Shown here: in pieces, positions 8,611 to 17,114 of the stretch
Position numbering within the stretch: position 1 is the first letter of the stretch
Layout of the letters: every line of letters begins with the position of its first letter
Source: a bacterium
GTDB taxonomy: Bacteria; Patescibacteriota; Minisyncoccia; JAHIHE01; JAGLIN01
Assembly: GCA_030638825.1 (NCBI GenBank)
Contig: DAOWDU010000017.1
Location: forward strand, 1 to 34,425
Direction: 5' to 3'
DNA: 34,425 nt
Translations under genes and position numbers: made by a program
Notes under the pieces: model-generated
What the model was told of the DNA's origin: nothing
Database searches by the model: none
The model's input: the letters and a program-made list of their open reading frames with translations, nothing else

Positions 8611-8907
8611 TTAAAATATATTATATTCATTAAAAACGAACCATATATAAAATACAGCTACAATTATTAAATCAACCCAAAATAGTATCCGAAATCTTTC
8701 ATCAGAGAAATTTATTTTTTTCCTTGAAAGTTTAACGGAGACAGGTCCGAGACATAAGAGAAAAAGCCCGATTATAATTAGCACTATATTTAATGTTGTT
8801 ATGCCAACTAAAAATAACATCAACCCAAATACAAATCCATGTAGAAATACTAGATGTGGACCACTATTATATGCGCTTAGATATTTTTTAATTATATTGT
8901 TTTTCAT
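8611..8907 (-). CDS. Small integral membrane protein, function unknown
   Basis: 98 aa with about three hydrophobic spans (roughly 19-37, 39-60 and 74-92) separated by a short basic/polar stretch (KLSRKKINFSDER). The N-terminus MKNNIIKKYLSAYN suggests a cytoplasmic start. I do not recognise a family. It lies between the HEPN/MNT pair and rpoC on the same strand, inside the accessory insertion that splits rpoB from rpoC. No signal peptide cleavage site or catalytic residues are visible. Confidence 0.55.
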   Translation of the reverse strand: MKNNIIKKYLSAYNSGPHLVFLHGFVFGLMLFLVGITTLNIVLIIIGLFLLCLGPVSVKLSRKKINFSDERFRILFWVDLIIVAVFYIWFVFNEYNIF

Positions 8908-8937
8908 ACAAATCGCTTGCGTTATATTTCACTCCAA

Positions 8938-8979
8938 CCCCATCAGAGTCCTCTGCGGAGAGACTCTGACGAGACGGGA
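8938..8979. repeat. Family-B palindrome copy 1, forms the 3' end of the MNT gene
   Basis: TCAGAGTC (8943-8950) / GACTCTGA (8962-8969) inner arms plus outer CCC/GGG. About 83% identical to the copy at 9727-9769 and in the same orientation. It encodes the last residues of the MNT protein and its TGA stop. Confidence 0.75.
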
Positions 8980-9293
8980 ATCCCTGTTTGTTTTATTTCC
9001 CAAGCCAAAGGATCTTCATTGGTAAAATCATGCGGATGATAAGCAACAGGAGAAATCATAGCCTTAACATCCTTCATTCTTTTTTTAGTCCAAAGATAAA
9101 TTAACGGATCTTCCTTTTCTTTAAAATCAGAAGAAACAATACATACATCAATATCACTCCATTTATTTTGCGTTCCTTTCGCGTAAGAGCCAAAAATAAA
9201 AACTTTATCAAGACTTAAACCGTCACTTTTAAGATACTCTAAATAATCTAAAACATCTTTATTTATTTTTTTTGGTATTCTTTTTTTAACCAT
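8943..9293 (-). CDS. MNT-type minimal nucleotidyltransferase (antitoxin of HEPN/MNT pair)
   Basis: 116 aa. The nucleotidyltransferase signature GSYAKG (35-40) followed by SDID (46-49) is intact, and VAYHPHDF near residue 84 is typical of the family. In characterised HepT/MntA systems the MNT partner adenylylates and silences the HEPN ribonuclease. The ATG (9293) lies inside the end of the HEPN gene, a 31-nt overlap that indicates coupled translation. The last 13 residues or so (IPVSSESLRRGL) and the TGA are encoded by a family-B palindrome, so the native C-terminus was apparently replaced. Biochemical activity here is inferred. Confidence 0.82.
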   Translation of the reverse strand: MVKKRIPKKINKDVLDYLEYLKSDGLSLDKVFIFGSYAKGTQNKWSDIDVCIVSSDFKEKEDPLIYLWTKKRMKDVKAMISPVAYHPHDFTNEDPLAWEIKQTGIPVSSESLRRGL

Positions 9294-9670
9294 AAATATA
9301 ATTCTTTGGAAATATTAAAATATTCTTCAGTGTAATTTTTGTCACATCTTTGATAAAATGATTTTTTAATATTGTCATAACGAGCTCTAATATTGAAAGT
9401 GTTGATAATTTTTAATTGACGCATTTGCTCTTCATTTAAATCTAAATTTGTTCTAATAACCAAAGTATCTAATTCATGAATATAAGGCGCATGAATTTTT
9501 GTTTGCTTAACAACCAATCCCTTTAAAATTTTTTCCAGCATCAAATGGCAAAAGAAAAGACAGTCAGAATATTTTTTACCTTTATACAAAAATTCAGCCG
9601 TTTCATAATTTCTTTCTGCTTCTGTTTTCCAATAATCAACTACTTGTTTAATATTAACTTCTTGTTCCAT
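9263..9670 (-). CDS. HEPN-domain protein (toxin partner)
   Basis: 135 aa, all-helical pattern. YSDCLFFCHLMLEKILKGLV (34-53) and FNIRARYDN (92-100) match the HEPN family with the 'ARY' motif (Pfam HEPN, PF05168 type). I see no canonical R-x4-6-H ribonuclease motif: the Arg residues near 95-97 are not followed by a His. Nuclease activity is therefore uncertain. The gene precedes and overlaps the MNT gene. The pair is bracketed by two palindromic repeats (8938 and 9727), as if it were a cassette. It lies between the DUF4143 ATPase and rpoC. Confidence 0.78.
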   Translation of the reverse strand: MEQEVNIKQVVDYWKTEAERNYETAEFLYKGKKYSDCLFFCHLMLEKILKGLVVKQTKIHAPYIHELDTLVIRTNLDLNEEQMRQLKIINTFNIRARYDNIKKSFYQRCDKNYTEEYFNISKELYLWLKKEYQKK

Positions 9671-9726
9671 TATTATATTGTAACTATTAAATAAACTCAG
9701 CTATTATTCTTCACTTCTATTTCCAG

Positions 9727-9769
9727 CCCCGTCAGAGTCCTCTAAAAGAGAGAATCTGACGAGATGGGA
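9727..9769. repeat. Family-B palindrome copy 2, upstream of the HEPN gene
   Basis: CCCCGTCAGAGTCCTCT ... AGAATCTGACGAGATGGG. Same orientation as the copy at 8938, differing mainly in the loop. Confidence 0.7.
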
Positions 9770-9796
9770 GTTTTATCATTTGAGAATCAAAAAGTA

Positions 9797-11089
9797 TTAT
9801 CTCTCCAACAACCATTTCCAGATTGGGATGAATTTAATTTTCTTCTTTTTTATAATTTCCTGCTTTTTTTCATCATCTAAACTTAAAACCATTCCTTCTT
9901 TTAAATCATACTTTTCCAAAGCGGAAATTAATCCATTAATTTCTCTTTTGTCATTATTGTCTTCTATCTTTTCGCTAACCTGAATAGCGCTTGTTATTTT
10001 ATTTTTCTCCTTAATCAAAAAATCGCACTCGTTTTTATCGCTATAAAAATAGACTTCTTTTTTTCTTCGCTTCAATTCAATAAAAACTAAATTCTCCATC
10101 AGTTTTCCTCTGTCATCTGAAAATTTAAAACTCGTTGCGTTTAATAATCCATTGTCAATGCAATAGATTTTTTTTATTGATCCCAATTGCTTTGTAATTG
10201 AATATTCGTATTTAATATTTTCAAAAAATAAATAAGCGTCTTCAAGGTGCGAGATATATTCAATTATTGTATTTTTGCTTATTTTAAATCCAAGAGATTT
10301 TAATTTGTTCGCCAATTTGTTGTAAGAAATTTCTTTTGTAACGCTTTCAAACAATAATTTTATTAAAATTTTTAATTTCTTGACCTCTTTTATTTTATAC
10401 CTTTCTACAATATCTTTAAATAACATTGATTGATAATATCCCTGTAAAACTTGTTCTCTTGGCAACTTTTTATTAACAGAAAGGGCGGGATAACCTCCTT
10501 CAAATAAATATAAAGAGAACGCTTTTTTTACCGCAATTTTGTCTTTGCTGTGAATTATTGTTTTTAAATTGTAATCTATATTTTTCCATTTAAGATGCTC
10601 TTCAAAACTCAACGGATAAACTTCGGTATTTAATGATCTCCCTCTCAATTTTGTTGATATTTCTTTACTTAATAATTTAGAAGAAGAACCTGTTAAAATC
10701 AACTTGATGTTTTTTTCAGTATCTGAAATTCTTCTTATCCAAGAATCCCAATTAGCGACATTCTGAATCTCATCTAAAAAAAGAAAAATATTTTGCTTAT
10801 TATTAATTTCCGAAAATTCAAGATATTTTTCAAAAAGATTATCTAAATCATTAGCGTTAGCATTTAATAATTTTTCATCTTCAAAATTGATATAAAGTAT
10901 ATTTTCTTTGGAAATTCCTTTTTCCAAAAGAGAAATTATTATTTGAAAACAGAAATAAGTTTTGCCCGCTCTTCTCGGACCAGTAATCGTCGTAATAAAA
11001 TCATGATTCAAATCTAAATTAATTAGTCTCTTTAAAACTTCCGGTATCTGAAATTCCTTCCATTTAATAATTATTTTTTCGTAATTCAT
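9797..11089 (-). CDS. AAA ATPase with DUF4143 domain
   Basis: 430 aa. The N-terminal AAA_14-type ATPase has Walker A TGPRRAGKT (about 36-44) and Walker B IFLFLDEIQNV near 100-110, followed by DSWIRRI and the sensor-like LTGSSSKLL. The C-terminal DUF4143 region holds LMENLVFIELKRR and ECDFLI...AIQVS, the PD-(D/E)xK-like core seen in this family. Such ATPases are common accessory genes in bacteria and archaea and their role is unresolved. It lies 77 nt downstream of rpoB on the same strand and is the first gene of the insertion that separates rpoB and rpoC. Confidence 0.9.
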   Translation of the reverse strand: MNYEKIIIKWKEFQIPEVLKRLINLDLNHDFITTITGPRRAGKTYFCFQIIISLLEKGISKENILYINFEDEKLLNANANDLDNLFEKYLEFSEINNKQNIFLFLDEIQNVANWDSWIRRISDTEKNIKLILTGSSSKLLSKEISTKLRGRSLNTEVYPLSFEEHLKWKNIDYNLKTIIHSKDKIAVKKAFSLYLFEGGYPALSVNKKLPREQVLQGYYQSMLFKDIVERYKIKEVKKLKILIKLLFESVTKEISYNKLANKLKSLGFKISKNTIIEYISHLEDAYLFFENIKYEYSITKQLGSIKKIYCIDNGLLNATSFKFSDDRGKLMENLVFIELKRRKKEVYFYSDKNECDFLIKEKNKITSAIQVSEKIEDNNDKREINGLISALEKYDLKEGMVLSLDDEKKQEIIKKKKIKFIPIWKWLLER

Positions 11090-11166
11090 TTTTATTATTG
11101 AACAAATTTATTGTAATATGTTCAGTGTACTGAACATATTCTCATCCAAGATATAAATAGACTACA

Positions 11167-14100
11167 TTACTCTTTATGTTCTTCTCCCCTCTCACCTCTT
11201 ACTAACTCCACATCCAAACTCAACGACTTTAATTCATTCAACAAAACATGAAACGACGCTGGAATATTAGGGCTTTTGATTGACTCGCCTTTGATGATTG
11301 ATTCGTATGCTTTTGATCTTCCCAGAACATCATCGGATTTTATAGTCAGAACTTCCTGTAGAGTGTGCGCGGCGCCGTAGCCTTCCAGCGCCCAGACTTC
11401 CATTTCTCCAAATCTCTGTCCGCCAAATTGCGCTTTTCCTCCGAGAGGTTGTTGAGTTATTAAGGAGTAAGGACCGATGGAACGCATATGAATTTTGTCT
11501 TCCACGAGATGGTTCAGTTTCATTATATAAGAAATTCCGACAGTTGTTTTGTTTGAAAATTTCTGGCCAGTCTTGCCATTGTAAAGCTGGACCTTGCCGT
11601 CTTCCGGCAAACCCGCTTTTTTAAGCTCTTCTTTAATTTGTTCTTCCTTAACTCCATTCAAAGACTGGCAAGCTACTTTATAGCCAAGTTTTTTGCCTGC
11701 CCAGCCGAGATGCGTTTCTAAAATTTGACCGATGTTCATTCTACTTGCCACGCCTAAAGGATTTAAAATGATGTCAACCGAAGTTCCATCTTCCAGATAT
11801 GGCATATCTTCCATGGGAAGAATTGTTGAAATAACGCCTTTATTTCCGTGCCGTCCCGCCAGCTTGTCTCCGATAGATATTTTTCTAAGCTGGGCGACGC
11901 TCACCTGAATTCTTTTGATAACTCCGCTGGAAAGTTTGTCTCCCTGTTCGCGGGAAAATATTTTAATATCAACCACTTTTCCCTGCTCGCCATGCTGAAG
12001 ATACAAAGAAGTGTCTTTCACATCTCTCGCTTTATCACCGAAGATTGATCTTAGCAATCTTTCTTCCGCCGTCAAATCGCTTTCTCCCTTTGGCGTAATT
12101 TTCCCGACTAAGATGTCTCCCGATCGGACTTCCGCTCCAACTCTGATAATTCCGTCTTCGTCCAAATCTTTCAGCTTGTCTTCTCCAACATTGGGAATAT
12201 CTCTCGTCACAATTTCTGGACCAAGCTTTGTGTCGCGAACATCAATGGAAAAATCCTCAATATGAATAGAGCTAAAGCGATCATCTTCAACAACTTTTTG
12301 GGAAATTATAATCGCGTCTTCAAAGTTAGAACCTTCCCACGGAATAAAAGCGACAAGTAAATTTTGCCCCAGCGCTAATTCTCCTTTTTCCGTTGCCGCG
12401 CCGTCAGCCAATAAATCATATTTTTTAACTAACTGCCCTTTTTTAACTCTCGGATGCTGAGTCATACAGGTCGCGGAGTTTGATCTGACAAAATTGTAAA
12501 GGTCATAATTCACAAATTTGCCTTTCTTGTTTTTTATTTTGATATGAGACGCGTCAACTCCAACGACTTTTCCATCTTCTTCCGCAAGAACAACATGTCC
12601 TGAATCAACTGCCGCTTTTTTCTCTAGTCCCGTTCCAATGATCGGAGAATCTGGGATAATGCAAGACACCGCTTGGCGTTGCATATTTGAACCCATCAAA
12701 GCGCGATGAGCATCGTCATGTTCTAAAAAAGGAATCAGGGAAGTAGCCACGCTAATCGCCTGGTTTGGAGAAACATCCATATAATTGATTTCTTTCGCCT
12801 CTGTTATTCCTGGACTTCCTTTTATTCTCGCTTGCACTTCTTCGTTCTCAAATTTCCCGCTTTCATTAATTGGAACGCTGGCGTGCGCGATTGTCGCTTC
12901 TTCATCTTCCTTAGCATCTAAATATTCTATCTCATCAGTCACTCTTCCCTGAGAAACTTTTCGATACGGAGTTTCTAAAAATCCATATTCATCAATTCTG
13001 CTATACAAAGCAAGATGTCCGACTAATCCGATATTCGGACCTTCGGGAGTTTGAATCGGACAAACTCTTCCGTAATGGCTGCGATGAACATCACGGACTT
13101 CAAAACCAGCCCTTTCTCTTGTCAATCCTCCTGGACCCATGGCGGATAATCGTCTTTTGTGTTCCAGCTCCGCTAACGGATTTACCTGGTCCATAAATTG
13201 GCAAAGCTGGCTGGACATAAAAAATTCCCGCACCACCGCGATCAACGGCCTAGTGTTGACTAATTGCGATGGCGTGATTGTATTAATGTCAACGGTGCTC
13301 ATTCTGTCTTTGACATTGCGATCAACTCTCATAAAACCAAGGCGAAATCTTTCCTGAACCAGCTCTCCGATTGTCCGCACTCTTCTGTTTCCAAGATGAT
13401 CAATATCATCGCCTTCAGCAGTGGCGGAGTTATTTAATTTTATAATTTCTTTTATTGTCAAAACTAAATCATTCGGCTGAAATACTCTTGTCGCGACAGA
13501 ATCTTCTAAATCAATTCCAAGCCGCTGGTTCATTTTATGCCGTCCGACTTTTCCCAAATCATATCGGTCAAATTTGAAAAACATTCCTTCAATTAATTGT
13601 TTGGCGTTATCCGCTGTCGCCAAATCTCCTGGCCTGATTCTTTTATAAACTTCAATAAATCCTTCCGCTTGAGATGTCGCCAAGCCTTTTTTAATTGTTT
13701 CTTCAATAAATTTTACTTCGCCCGTATCAACATCCGCGAAAAGCTTTAAAAGATCTTCATCTGTTTTGTGACCGAAAGCGCGCAGTAAAGAAGTGACGGC
13801 CACTTTTCTTTTCTTGTCTATCCTTACAAAAATAGCGCCGCTTGCTTCTGTTTCTACTTCAAGCCACGCGCCTCTGATTGGAATTAATTTCGCCCCAAAA
13901 TATCTCTTATCTTCTTTCTCGCTTGAGACGCTAAAAAACACGCCTGGAGATTTAATCAACTGGCTGACGACAACTCTTTCCACTCCATTGACAATAAAAG
14001 TTCCCCGATCAGTCATCAAGGGGAACTCTCCAAAATAAATTTCCTGCTCTTTTTCAGCGCCAGTTTTTTTATTCGTCAGTTTTATCTTGCATCGCAAAGG

Positions 14101-14376
14101 GGCTTCATAGGAAATGTTTTTTTTCTTCGCAGTCTCTTCGTCATATTTTGCTTTATCAAGATAATAATCAACAAAATCAAGTTCCAGTTCCTTATTGAAA
14201 CTAACAATTGGAGATATTTCTTTTAAAAGCTCTTTTAGTCCTTCTCTCACAAACCAATCATACGAATTCAATTGCAATTCAATTAAATATGGGAGATCCA
14301 TTGCATCTTTCGTTTGCCCAAAACATTTCCGATCTGATTTGCTTAATTTTAAATTTGTAAATTCTTTTTGGGACAT
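11167..14376 (-). CDS. rpoB: DNA-directed RNA polymerase subunit beta
   Basis: 1069 aa. The rifampicin-binding region at about 388-413 reads SSQLCQFMDQ, then EHKRRLSAMGPGG. The residues equivalent to E. coli D516, H526 and S531 are unchanged. The catalytic-region motifs EGSNFEDAIIIS and GDKLAGRHGNKGVIS and the C-terminal GGQRFGEMEVWALEGYGA are intact. It begins about 160 nt downstream of a near-perfect sigma70 promoter (14542-14569). The A+T-rich leader ends AATAATTTAACAATCC just before the ATG, with no Shine-Dalgarno. rpoC is not the next gene. Confidence 0.98.
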   Translation of the reverse strand: MSQKEFTNLKLSKSDRKCFGQTKDAMDLPYLIELQLNSYDWFVREGLKELLKEISPIVSFNKELELDFVDYYLDKAKYDEETAKKKNISYEAPLRCKIKLTNKKTGAEKEQEIYFGEFPLMTDRGTFIVNGVERVVVSQLIKSPGVFFSVSSEKEDKRYFGAKLIPIRGAWLEVETEASGAIFVRIDKKRKVAVTSLLRAFGHKTDEDLLKLFADVDTGEVKFIEETIKKGLATSQAEGFIEVYKRIRPGDLATADNAKQLIEGMFFKFDRYDLGKVGRHKMNQRLGIDLEDSVATRVFQPNDLVLTIKEIIKLNNSATAEGDDIDHLGNRRVRTIGELVQERFRLGFMRVDRNVKDRMSTVDINTITPSQLVNTRPLIAVVREFFMSSQLCQFMDQVNPLAELEHKRRLSAMGPGGLTRERAGFEVRDVHRSHYGRVCPIQTPEGPNIGLVGHLALYSRIDEYGFLETPYRKVSQGRVTDEIEYLDAKEDEEATIAHASVPINESGKFENEEVQARIKGSPGITEAKEINYMDVSPNQAISVATSLIPFLEHDDAHRALMGSNMQRQAVSCIIPDSPIIGTGLEKKAAVDSGHVVLAEEDGKVVGVDASHIKIKNKKGKFVNYDLYNFVRSNSATCMTQHPRVKKGQLVKKYDLLADGAATEKGELALGQNLLVAFIPWEGSNFEDAIIISQKVVEDDRFSSIHIEDFSIDVRDTKLGPEIVTRDIPNVGEDKLKDLDEDGIIRVGAEVRSGDILVGKITPKGESDLTAEERLLRSIFGDKARDVKDTSLYLQHGEQGKVVDIKIFSREQGDKLSSGVIKRIQVSVAQLRKISIGDKLAGRHGNKGVISTILPMEDMPYLEDGTSVDIILNPLGVASRMNIGQILETHLGWAGKKLGYKVACQSLNGVKEEQIKEELKKAGLPEDGKVQLYNGKTGQKFSNKTTVGISYIMKLNHLVEDKIHMRSIGPYSLITQQPLGGKAQFGGQRFGEMEVWALEGYGAAHTLQEVLTIKSDDVLGRSKAYESIIKGESIKSPNIPASFHVLLNELKSLSLDVELVRGERGEEHKE

Positions 14377-14729
14377 AGGATTGGATTGTTAAATTATTAA
14401 AGCTGTTGTAAACTTACTAATTTTTATTTAAAGACACAAAAACAAAACCAAACAGCAAAACACTGCAGGTAATAAACCGTTTTTTCTTATTTAATTGCCT
14501 TATAAATCATAAATATTGGCTTGAATACCAAATATAAGTTTATTATACACAGAGGGAAAATCTTGTCAAGCGCCGTAGCATTCTAACATGTAAATATTTT
14601 AACATATTAACATATTAACATGTTTTGAAAGCGAGAGCTTTGATTCAACTTCAAAAATAAATTGTTGATTTTATTTTGAACCAAATTCTTTATTTAAAAA
14701 TTGTTAAAATGTTAGTTATGTTAAAATGT
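14377..14729. other. Upstream region of rpoB
   Basis: 353 bp without a protein gene. It holds the rpoB promoter, an A+T-rich leader, and an octamer element (14587-14736) in mirrored arrays. No further RNA gene is visible. Confidence 0.6.
14542..14569 (-). promoter_or_regulatory. Strong sigma70 promoter for rpoB
   Basis: On the minus strand: TTGACA (14569-14564), 16-nt spacer, TATAAT (14547-14542), with a TG one base before the -10 (extended -10). Both hexamers are perfect consensus. Confidence 0.85.
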
Positions 14730-14736
14730 TTATATG
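14587..14736. repeat. Octamer element at the 3' end of the TsaB-like gene
   Basis: Left array CATGTAAA TATTTTAA CATATTAA (8-nt period) from 14587 to about 14622, a unique core, then TTAAAATG ... TTTATATG to 14736. The last octamer contains the stop codon of the minus-strand gene. Confidence 0.6.
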
Positions 14737-14993
14737 CCTAAAACCTTCGCCGTAATCTCCCCGATCTGCTTCGCAGTAAATCCGCATTTTCCAGAAGAAG
14801 TAAAATCAAATTTAGAAATATCTTTTATAACAAGCTTATTTTTTCTCAGTAGTAAATCTATTTTTCTAAGAAGTTTTTCTGACAAATCACGATGATCAGT
14901 CCAGGCTGTTTTAGAAATAATATTCTTCTTCTCATCTAATAAAAATAAGCTTATTCTGTTATCAATAATTTCAATTTTTAATTTAAATTTCAT
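14730..14993 (-). CDS. Short TsaB-like protein (degenerate ASKHA N-terminal half?)
   Basis: 87 aa from ATG 14993. Upstream in-frame starts would add a Lys/Met-rich leader that overlaps the acidic tail of the neighbouring gene. The arrangement LSEKLLRKIDLLLRKNK..IKDIS, then FTSSGKCGFTAKQIGEITAKVLG, parallels TsaB (LLxxIdxLLxxxgl...Idai..gtGPGSFTGLRIGvatAKgLA). Normal TsaB is more than twice as long, and the GPGSFTG loop is altered to SGKCGFTA. TsaD is encoded nearby (19655). The call rests on pattern similarity alone; it could be a CPR-specific short family. Its start overlaps the ancestral end of the Wzy/TPR gene by 11 nt, suggesting one operon. Confidence 0.45.
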   Translation of the reverse strand: MKFKLKIEIIDNRISLFLLDEKKNIISKTAWTDHRDLSEKLLRKIDLLLRKNKLVIKDISKFDFTSSGKCGFTAKQIGEITAKVLGI

Positions 14994-15111
14994 ACTCTTC
15001 TGTTTCATCTTCAATGTCATCTTCTTCAACAACTGGTTCTAGAATTGATTCTGGCTTTTTATTCTTTTTTTCAATAAGTTTTTTCAGCTGATCAATTTTT
15101 TCCGCGATTTC

Positions 15112-16971
15112 CTAATTGTCGGGATTCAGAAAAAGAACTGCCTCAAACTCCCGCAGAGCCTCTTCATAGTTTTCTTCTTTCTCATAGATCAAGCCGAGGC
15201 TGTAGCGCACATTTGCGTTTCTTGGCTGAAATCTTGTTATTTCCAAAAATATGTTTTTTGCTTCATTGATATTCCCAGAATTATGATAGATTCTTCCCAG
15301 TTGAAACGCGCTGTCTATGCTCGCGGCTCCGGTGTCAAGAAGAGCTTTTAATTGATTAATCGCTTTTTCATTATCGCCTTTTATTTCATAAGCCAGTCCG
15401 AGCTGAAGTCCCGCGTCCGTATAATTATTTTTTAATTCCAGCGCCTTTTCAAACTCACTGATTGCGGCATCTATCCTATCTTCAGATGCTGATTCCAAAT
15501 ATTGAAAAGCGTAAACCTTGCCAAGCTCTGTCCGCAAGATCGGATTAGTCGGTTCCAGGCTTATCGCTTTATTATATTTTTTTATCGCCCGCTCGTCCGC
15601 GTCCGCGATTTCTATATTACCAGCCATATAAGCGTAAATATTTCCAAGCCTTTGCTGAAAAATTATATTGTTGGGATTCTCGTCCGCCGCGCTTTTCGCG
15701 TAGTCAATCATATTTTTCATCTCTTGCGCAATTCTTTGATTGTCTCTTTGTTTGTCATCCTGAACTTGTCGAAGGATTTCGTTTTCTTCCTGAATTACAA
15801 TAGCTAGACGATTAAAATAAAGATCAGATAAATAAAATTTATAACTTCCGTTGTAAGAATTTTTCTCAATCGCTCCTTTGAGATTTTCAACGCTTTCATC
15901 TAAAACATTCCACGCGCCCTCCATGGTTAAGCTCGCATCTCTCACAGATTCATTATACGCAAACATCGTGTTTTTGTAAACTGCTTCCGCCTGATAAAAT
16001 CTGACTTGATAATAATAAGAAGCGAAAAGAGAAACGGCTAACACCATTAATACTAACAGAGACGAATAAAACGAAACTTTTTCTTTTTTAAGATCAAGAA
16101 CAAAGCAATCTTCTTTGCGCGTTCTGACATATTCCGCCGCTAAAATTATCGTCAGCATCCAAAAAACAAATTTTATTGTTGTTGATTCCAGATACAAAAA
16201 TTGAAAAAGCAAAAGAGAAAACCAGGCAGAAAAAAGATAGTCGACAGAAGCTGAGCTTCCTATAGGAAGCTCAGCTTCTTCGGCTGCAGCATTATGCCGC
16301 CTTCCATACAGCATCTTCAAAAACATCCCGATCGTCAAAACTATGATCAACAAATAACTCAGCGTTCCCACAATTCCAATTGTGGAAATTTTTTCAATGA
16401 TCTCGCTTCCCGCTTTGTCAAAACGAATGCTCCAAAAAATACTGTTGTTAAATTCCGCGGGTTTAAATTTAGAAAAATTATATAAATAAGTTCCCGGACC
16501 GGTCCCGATAACACCGCTTATCGGATCTTTTTTTATCCCTTCAATAGCGACGAAAACAGCGGTTTTTTTGTCTAAAGTAATTTCTTTCGCGAATCCGTTG
16601 TCGTCATCCACAATTCTCTTTTGTATTGAAGAAGATATTGAAGAACTTGCAAAGTTAGATTGAACATCCTTGTTTATAAATGTTAAACTTGTCGCGATAA
16701 AGGCGAGAGAGATTAGGATTATTAAAATAGGAGCAACGAGAGAATTATTTCTGGCAGTATTATTTATCTTCCTCTGAACTACAAACATCAATACTGACGC
16801 TATCAACAGAGAAATTGCCAAAATAATCCAGGCTGGCACAAAATCAATTACCGCTAAAAGAATAAGCGTTGCCGCGATGAGCAAATAAACTAAACATTTA
16901 AAAAGCGCGTTTTTAGTTTCCGCAAGGCAATAAAATGCGATTATAATCACCGCGACCAGATAGATTCCCAA
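15112..16971 (-). CDS. Wzy/O-antigen ligase-like, C-terminal segment with TPRs
   Basis: 619 codons from a TTG at 16971, but coding continues upstream in the same frame to the frameshift near 17131, so this start is probably artificial. The first ~350 residues hold about eight or nine membrane spans with the GVIGTGPGTYLYNFSKFKP segment typical of the ligase periplasmic loop (Wzy_C). Residues about 400-619 hold TPR units (KYNKAISLEPTNPILRTELG, EFEKALELKNNYTDAGLQLG and others). In frame are a family-A palindrome (16246-16279, EAELPIGSSAS) and a QVQDD repeat (15753-15781, EILRQVQDD). The family joins or polymerises surface glycans. Confidence 0.8.
   Translation of the reverse strand: MGIYLVAVIIIAFYCLAETKNALFKCLVYLLIAATLILLAVIDFVPAWIILAISLLIASVLMFVVQRKINNTARNNSLVAPILIILISLAFIATSLTFINKDVQSNFASSSISSSIQKRIVDDDNGFAKEITLDKKTAVFVAIEGIKKDPISGVIGTGPGTYLYNFSKFKPAEFNNSIFWSIRFDKAGSEIIEKISTIGIVGTLSYLLIIVLTIGMFLKMLYGRRHNAAAEEAELPIGSSASVDYLFSAWFSLLLFQFLYLESTTIKFVFWMLTIILAAEYVRTRKEDCFVLDLKKEKVSFYSSLLVLMVLAVSLFASYYYQVRFYQAEAVYKNTMFAYNESVRDASLTMEGAWNVLDESVENLKGAIEKNSYNGSYKFYLSDLYFNRLAIVIQEENEILRQVQDDKQRDNQRIAQEMKNMIDYAKSAADENPNNIIFQQRLGNIYAYMAGNIEIADADERAIKKYNKAISLEPTNPILRTELGKVYAFQYLESASEDRIDAAISEFEKALELKNNYTDAGLQLGLAYEIKGDNEKAINQLKALLDTGAASIDSAFQLGRIYHNSGNINEAKNIFLEITRFQPRNANVRYSLGLIYEKEENYEEALREFEAVLFLNPDN
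15753..15781. repeat. QVQDD-type repeat inside the Wzy/TPR gene
   Basis: GTCATCCTGAACTTGTCGAA and following bases encode EILRQVQDD on the minus strand. This short repeat is widespread in unrelated bacterial genomes. Confidence 0.6.
16246..16279. repeat. Family-A palindrome, copy 3 (inside Wzy/TPR gene)
   Basis: Perfect 15-bp arms AGAAGCTGAGCTTCC / GGAAGCTCAGCTTCT around TATA. In frame, encodes EAELPIGSSAS. Confidence 0.88.
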
Positions 16972-17114
16972 AATATTAAGCGAACCGGCGATTAGATTAA
17001 AAGATCTAAACTGAGTTTCAGTCCAGGGGATAAATTGAAAACCAAAAGAATAAAACAGTCCTACGATAATTACGATAAATGACGAAGCAAGAAACGCTTT
17101 GATGAGATTATTAA

